Source of the DNA: Pseudomonadota bacterium
GTDB taxonomy: Bacteria > Pseudomonadota > Alphaproteobacteria > Rhizobiales > Rhizobiaceae
NCBI GenBank assembly: GCA_023393575.1
Contig: JAEWKX010000400.1
Coordinates: forward strand, 1 to 8,948
Direction of reading: 5' to 3'
DNA: 8,948 nucleotides
Shown here piece by piece: positions 6,593 to 8,948 of this stretch. The position numbers and the translations under genes are program-made. Position 1 is the stretch's first letter; every line of letters begins with the position of its first letter. The notes under the pieces are model-generated. The model had not been told where the DNA came from. It saw only the letters and a list, made by a program, of their open reading frames with translations, and did no database searches.

Positions 6593-7126
6593 TTATTCTG
6601 CGGAAGCCTCTGCAGCCTTCGCTTCTTCCGCGGCCTTTGCCTCGGCGGCCTCGGCTGCTGCCTGCTCGGCGGCGAGCGCCTGGGCGGCTGCGACCTTCTC
6701 GGCCTCGATGCGTGCCTTTTCCTCGGCAACGGCGGCGCGCTCGGCTTCGTTCAGCTTGCGGGCGCGGGTGCCGGTGTTCTCGACGATACGCGCCGACTTG
6801 CCGCGGCGGTCGCGCAGATAATAGAGCTTGGCGCGGCGAACCTTGCCGCGGCGTACGACTTCGACGCTCTCGACGAGCGGCGAGTAGACCGGGAATACGC
6901 GCTCGACGCCTTCGCCGTAGGAGATCTTGCGGACCGTGAAGCTCTCGTTGATGCCGCCGCCGGAACGGGCGATGCAGACGCCTTCATAGGCCTGTAGGCG
7001 AGTACGGTTGCCTTCGCGAACGCGCACGTTCACGCGCAGCGTGTCGCCGGCGGAGAATTCCGGCAGCTTGCGCTGGGCTTCGATCTTGGCGACCTGTTCG
7101 GCTTCCAGTTCCTGGATGATGTTCAT
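6593..7126 (-). CDS. rplS: 50S ribosomal protein L19
   Basis: A 177-aa ribosomal protein. Residues 1-117 are canonical L19, which sits at the 30S-50S interface: [11 protein letters not shown] start, [29 protein letters not shown] (25-52), [13 protein letters not shown] (71-83) and [24 protein letters not shown] (91-114). Residues 118-177 are an extra tail made almost only of Ala, Glu, Lys and Arg, predicted as a long helix; E. coli L19 has 115 residues and lacks it, while rhizobial L19 commonly has such an extension. The ATG at 7126 has AGAGG 7-8 nt upstream; a TTG two codons earlier is unnecessary. In many bacteria rplS follows rimM-trmD, but here the upstream neighbour is divergent, so rplS must have its own promoter in the 337-nt spacer. 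A strong terminator follows it. Confidence 0.96.
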   Translation of the reverse strand: MNIIQELEAEQVAKIEAQRKLPEFSAGDTLRVNVRVREGNRTRLQAYEGVCIARSGGGINESFTVRKISYGEGVERVFPVYSPLVESVEVVRRGKVRRAKLYYLRDRRGKSARIVENTGTRARKLNEAERAAVAEEKARIEAEKVAAAQALAAEQAAAEAAEAKAAEEAKAAEASAE

Positions 7127-7194
7127 GCTCAAACCTCTAAGTTCTTCTCAAACAGCCAGAGCGCTCGATCGTCCTTTGGTCACGCCTCGGGAGT

Positions 7195-7261
7195 TTGCCC
7201 CTTTCGGGCCAAGAGCGGGTTCACCATTCTTTGCTTGCTGGTCGACGGGGATTCTTTCCCC
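7195..7261 (-). other. Hairpins in the presumed rplS leader
   Basis: On the minus strand TTGGCCC-GAAA-GGGGCAA (7212-7195) folds into a stem with one G-G mismatch capped by a GAAA tetraloop, and GGGGA-AAGAA-TCCCC (7261-7247) forms a 5-bp stem. Both would lie in the 5' leader of rplS if transcription starts near 7268. Ribosomal protein leaders often bind the encoded protein for autoregulation, but L19 leaders described so far are from other phyla, so the role is inferred. Confidence 0.35.
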
Positions 7262-7274
7262 ATGTCCGCGTGGG

Positions 7275-7303
7275 CCAATACACGAAAGGAAAGGCATTGT
7301 CAT
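7275..7303 (-). promoter_or_regulatory. Possible rplS promoter
   Basis: On the minus strand ATGACA (7303-7298), one base from TTGACA, and TATTGG (7280-7275) are separated by exactly 17 nt. A start near 7268 would give a leader of about 140 nt before the rplS ATG. The -10 half is weak, and the -35 half coincides with the end of a possible dispersed repeat. Confidence 0.3.
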
Positions 7304-7310
7304 CCCTGGG

Positions 7311-7334
7311 CCGCGAGAATCTTGGCTCTCGCGG
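7311..7334. repeat. Palindromic unit, possible dispersed intergenic repeat
   Basis: CCGCGAGA (7311-7318) and TCTCGCGG (7327-7334) are perfect inverted arms around an 8-nt loop. Read on the minus strand the palindrome is followed by CCCAGGGATGACAATG, which resembles the GGATGAC/GGAATGAC ends of the small palindromic elements scattered between genes in many alphaproteobacteria. Only one copy is in the window, so repeat status is inferred from resemblance. Confidence 0.4.
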
Positions 7335-7390
7335 GTGGCTTCGCGGAAGCAGGCCCTCTCCCCCACCAAAGAATTTGTCAAATCACGGGA

Positions 7391-7425
7391 TTAGTCGCAG
7401 GATCGGTGTCGGATCGACTGATCCG
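7391..7425 (+). promoter_or_regulatory. Two mutually exclusive hairpins in the transporter leader
   Basis: TTAGTCG (7391-7397) can pair with CGACTGA (7415-7421) over 7 bp with one G-U, while CGGATC (7410-7415) can pair with GATCCG (7420-7425) over 6 bp with a GACT loop. The two share bases 7415-7421 and cannot form together. They lie just upstream of the tandem ribosome-binding repeat. No T run follows, so any switch would act on translation rather than termination. Confidence 0.35.
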
Positions 7426-7430
7426 CAATA

Positions 7431-7460
7431 AATGGGGACCAAAACGATAATGGGGACCAA
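7431..7460 (+). repeat. 12-bp direct repeat containing the transporter ribosome binding site
   Basis: AATGGGGACCAA occurs perfectly at 7431-7442 and 7449-7460, an 18-bp period. The second copy supplies GGGGA (7452-7456) 7 nt before the transporter ATG; the first supplies a duplicate Shine-Dalgarno and an upstream ATG. A tandem duplication of the ribosome binding site is the simplest explanation. Confidence 0.8.
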
Positions 7461-7467
7461 GTCATGA
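7432..7467 (+). CDS. 11-codon upstream ORF overlapping the transporter start
   Basis: ATG at 7432 opens a frame encoding MGTKTIMGTKS and stops at TGA 7465-7467, which overlaps the transporter ATG as ATGA. The 12-bp direct repeat is in phase, so the peptide is itself a near repeat. No good Shine-Dalgarno precedes the first ATG; the internal ATG at 7450 has the first-copy GGGGA about 11 nt upstream. It may couple or tune translation of the transporter, or be a by-product of the duplication. Confidence 0.3.
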   Translation: MGTKTIMGTKS

Positions 7468-8912
7468 CCATCAGCAATCCATCCCCCTCGTTGTACAACG
7501 AGGATCTTGCGCCCGCCGAGGAACGGAAATGGGGCGCCTTCAGTATCTTCAACGTGTGGACGTCCGACGTGCATAGCCTATGGGGCTATTACCTCGCCGC
7601 AAGCCTCTTCCTGCTTTGCGGCAGCTTCGTGAATTTCGTTTTCGCGATCGGCATCGGGTCGCTGGTGATCTTCTTCCTCATGAGCCTGGTCGGGAATGCC
7701 GGCGTGCGCACCGGCGTTCCTTTCCCGGTTCTGGCGCGCGCCTCGTTCGGCACGTTCGGGGCAAATGTACCCGCCATCGTACGGGCGATCGTCGCCTGCT
7801 TCTGGTATGGCGCGCAGACGGCGGCGGCCTCCGGTGCGATCGTGGCGCTTCTCATTCGCGACGAAGGCATGCTGGCGTTTCACCAGAACAGCCACATGCT
7901 GGGACATTCCACGCTCGAGGTGATCTGCTACGTGGTCGTCTGGGGGCTGCAGTTGCTGATCATCCAGCGCGGCATGGAGACGGTCCGAAAGTTTCAGGAC
8001 TGGGCGGGCCCTGCGGTCTGGATCATGATGCTGATCCTGGCCGTCTACGTCGTCGTCAAGTCCGGCACCTTCTCCTTCGGGTCGGAGATCCCCCGCGAGG
8101 TTCTGATCGAGAAGACACGTGCTGCCGGCGTACCCTACGAACCCGGTACGCTCGCCGCACTTGCGGCCGTCGCGGCCACCTGGATCACCTATTTCGCCGC
8201 CCTCTACCTCAACTTCTGCGACTTCTCCCGCTATGCGAAGGACGAGAAGACGCTGCGCAAGGGCAATCTCTGGGGTCTGCCCATCAACCTGCTCGCCTTC
8301 TGCCTCGTGGCCGGCGTCACCACAACCGCGGCATACACCGTCTACGGGGAGGTGCTGCTGCATCCGGACCAGATTTCAGCCAAGTTCGAAAGCTGGTTTC
8401 TCGCTCTGCTCGCCGCCCTGACATTCGCGGTCGCGACCCTGGGCATCAACGTGGTGGCAAACTTCGTATCGCCGGCCTTCGACTTCGCGAACGTCTTCCC
8501 GCGCCGGATCAGCTTCAAGCGGGGCGGTTACATCGCCGCCTTGATCGCCCTCCTGCTCTACCCGTTCGCACCCTGGGAAACGGGAGCGGCGAACTTCGTC
8601 AACTTCATCGGCTCGACGATGGGGCCGATCTTCGGCGTCATGATGGTCGACTACTACCTGATCCGGAAAGGCCGGCTCGACGTGGCCGCGCTCTACGATG
8701 AGAATGGCGAATTCCGGTTCCAGAACGGCTGGCACGGCAATGCGTTCATCGCGTTTGCCGTGGGCGCGCTGTTCTCGTCCATCCTGCCGACCTTCACGTC
8801 GATCCTCCCTGACTGGTGGGGCACCTATGGATGGTTCTTCGGGGTCGCGGTCGGCGGCGGTGTCTACTTCGTCCTGAGGATGGGCAGCCGGCGCAAGCCT
8901 GCCTTTGCCTGA
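7464..8912 (+). CDS. NCS1 family transporter (nucleobase/hydantoin/allantoin type)
   Basis: A 482-aa inner-membrane protein of the nucleobase:cation symporter-1 family (LeuT fold), full length with about 12 helices. Family markers: FNVWTSDVHSLWGYY in helix 1 (29-43); WYGAQ at 114-118, where Trp and Gln align with substrate-stacking Trp117 and Gln121 of the hydantoin transporter Mhp1; DFSRYAKDEKT (253-263); GINVVANFVSPAFDFANVFP (327-346), covering the helix 8 Na+/substrate region; and GPIFGVMMVDYYLIRKGRL (387-405). Substrates in the family include cytosine, uracil, purines, allantoin, hydantoins and thiamine precursors; the sequence alone does not settle which, and no catabolic gene is visible. 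ATG 7464 has GGGGA 7 nt upstream. It is divergent from rplS, with an unusual leader carrying a duplicated ribosome binding site, a tiny ORF and competing hairpins. Confidence 0.93.
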   Translation: MTISNPSPSLYNEDLAPAEERKWGAFSIFNVWTSDVHSLWGYYLAASLFLLCGSFVNFVFAIGIGSLVIFFLMSLVGNAGVRTGVPFPVLARASFGTFGANVPAIVRAIVACFWYGAQTAAASGAIVALLIRDEGMLAFHQNSHMLGHSTLEVICYVVVWGLQLLIIQRGMETVRKFQDWAGPAVWIMMLILAVYVVVKSGTFSFGSEIPREVLIEKTRAAGVPYEPGTLAALAAVAATWITYFAALYLNFCDFSRYAKDEKTLRKGNLWGLPINLLAFCLVAGVTTTAAYTVYGEVLLHPDQISAKFESWFLALLAALTFAVATLGINVVANFVSPAFDFANVFPRRISFKRGGYIAALIALLLYPFAPWETGAANFVNFIGSTMGPIFGVMMVDYYLIRKGRLDVAALYDENGEFRFQNGWHGNAFIAFAVGALFSSILPTFTSILPDWWGTYGWFFGVAVGGGVYFVLRMGSRRKPAFA

Positions 8913-8948
8913 GGCGGATTTATCTGTAATGCGAAAGCAGTGATGCCG
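8913..8948. other. Right-edge flank after the transporter
   Basis: Only 36 nt remain. No terminator is visible. An ATG at 8929 closes after four codons; an ATG at 8943 remains open to the edge and might start a following gene, but there is too little sequence to support one. Confidence 0.3.

Larger units (their letters stand above)
7127..7463. other. Structured divergent intergenic region rplS / NCS1 transporter
   Basis: A 337-nt gap with no convincing protein gene on either strand beyond a tiny leader ORF. It must hold the rplS promoter and leader (leftward) and the transporter promoter and leader (rightward). Seen in order: a GNRA-type hairpin (7195-7212), GGGGA/TCCCC inverted repeat (7247-7261), a candidate rplS promoter, an 8-bp palindromic unit (7311-7334), two overlapping hairpins (7391-7425) and a 12-bp direct repeat next to the transporter start. 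No clear plus-strand promoter was found; no known riboswitch core was recognised. Confidence 0.6.

Noticed and set aside
6337..6939. Plus-strand open frame through the leuC-rplS spacer and into rplS
   Set aside because: The second half is a shadow of rplS; the first half has poorer codon-end bias than the opposite strand and no good start.
7376..7381. Perfect TTGACA on the minus strand upstream of rplS
   Set aside because: At 17 nt downstream the -10 position reads GAGGGC, so it is unlikely to be a promoter; a weaker but better-spaced candidate lies at 7303-7275.
7578..8363. 261-codon minus-strand frame antisense to the NCS1 gene
   Set aside because: Composition is that of a reversed membrane-protein gene and the NCS1 signatures on the plus strand are clear.

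Overview
The window is a high-GC chromosomal segment of an alphaproteobacterium, most likely of the order Rhizobiales (Rhizobium/Agrobacterium/Sinorhizobium-like). This rests on the near-canonical rhizobial forms of LeuC (469 aa), inorganic pyrophosphatase (177 aa) and ribosomal protein L19 (177 aa with an Ala/Glu-rich tail), and on a promoter upstream of yggT that fits the rhizobial CTTGAC-N17-CTATAT consensus. It reads as core chromosome; no phage, IS element, CRISPR array, tRNA or rRNA was seen.

Layout. (1) Positions 1-1526, plus strand: the C-terminal tail of a gene that may be hemY, then a TerB-like protein, then a class I glutamine amidotransferase, tightly packed and probably one operon. 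(2) 1523-2758, minus strand: an MFS_3-type exporter whose stop codon overlaps that of the amidotransferase. (3) 2835-3492, plus strand: promoter, yggT membrane protein and a DUF167/YggU protein with a 4-nt overlap. (4) 3493-4638, minus strand: ppa and, upstream of it, a GNAT acetyltransferase. (5) 4817-7126, minus strand: leuC and rplS, each with its own intrinsic terminator and separated by a 316-nt spacer. (6) 7127-7463: a structured divergent intergenic region. (7) 7464-8912, plus strand: an NCS1-family nucleobase/hydantoin/allantoin-type transporter.

How the genes relate. Most are independent housekeeping units: phosphate recycling from pyrophosphate (ppa), the second step of leucine synthesis (leuC), the 50S subunit (rplS). 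The two accessory-looking genes are the MFS exporter and the NCS1 importer; neither substrate can be read from the sequence.

No new multi-gene system is evident. The most interesting signals are regulatory: a ppa terminator written inside the coding sequence of the convergent yggU gene; a leader in front of the NCS1 gene with a 12-bp direct repeat, an 11-codon ORF overlapping the start codon and two competing hairpins; a long leuC leader with a possible leaderless 38-aa ORF; and a palindromic unit in the rplS/NCS1 spacer resembling dispersed alphaproteobacterial repeats.
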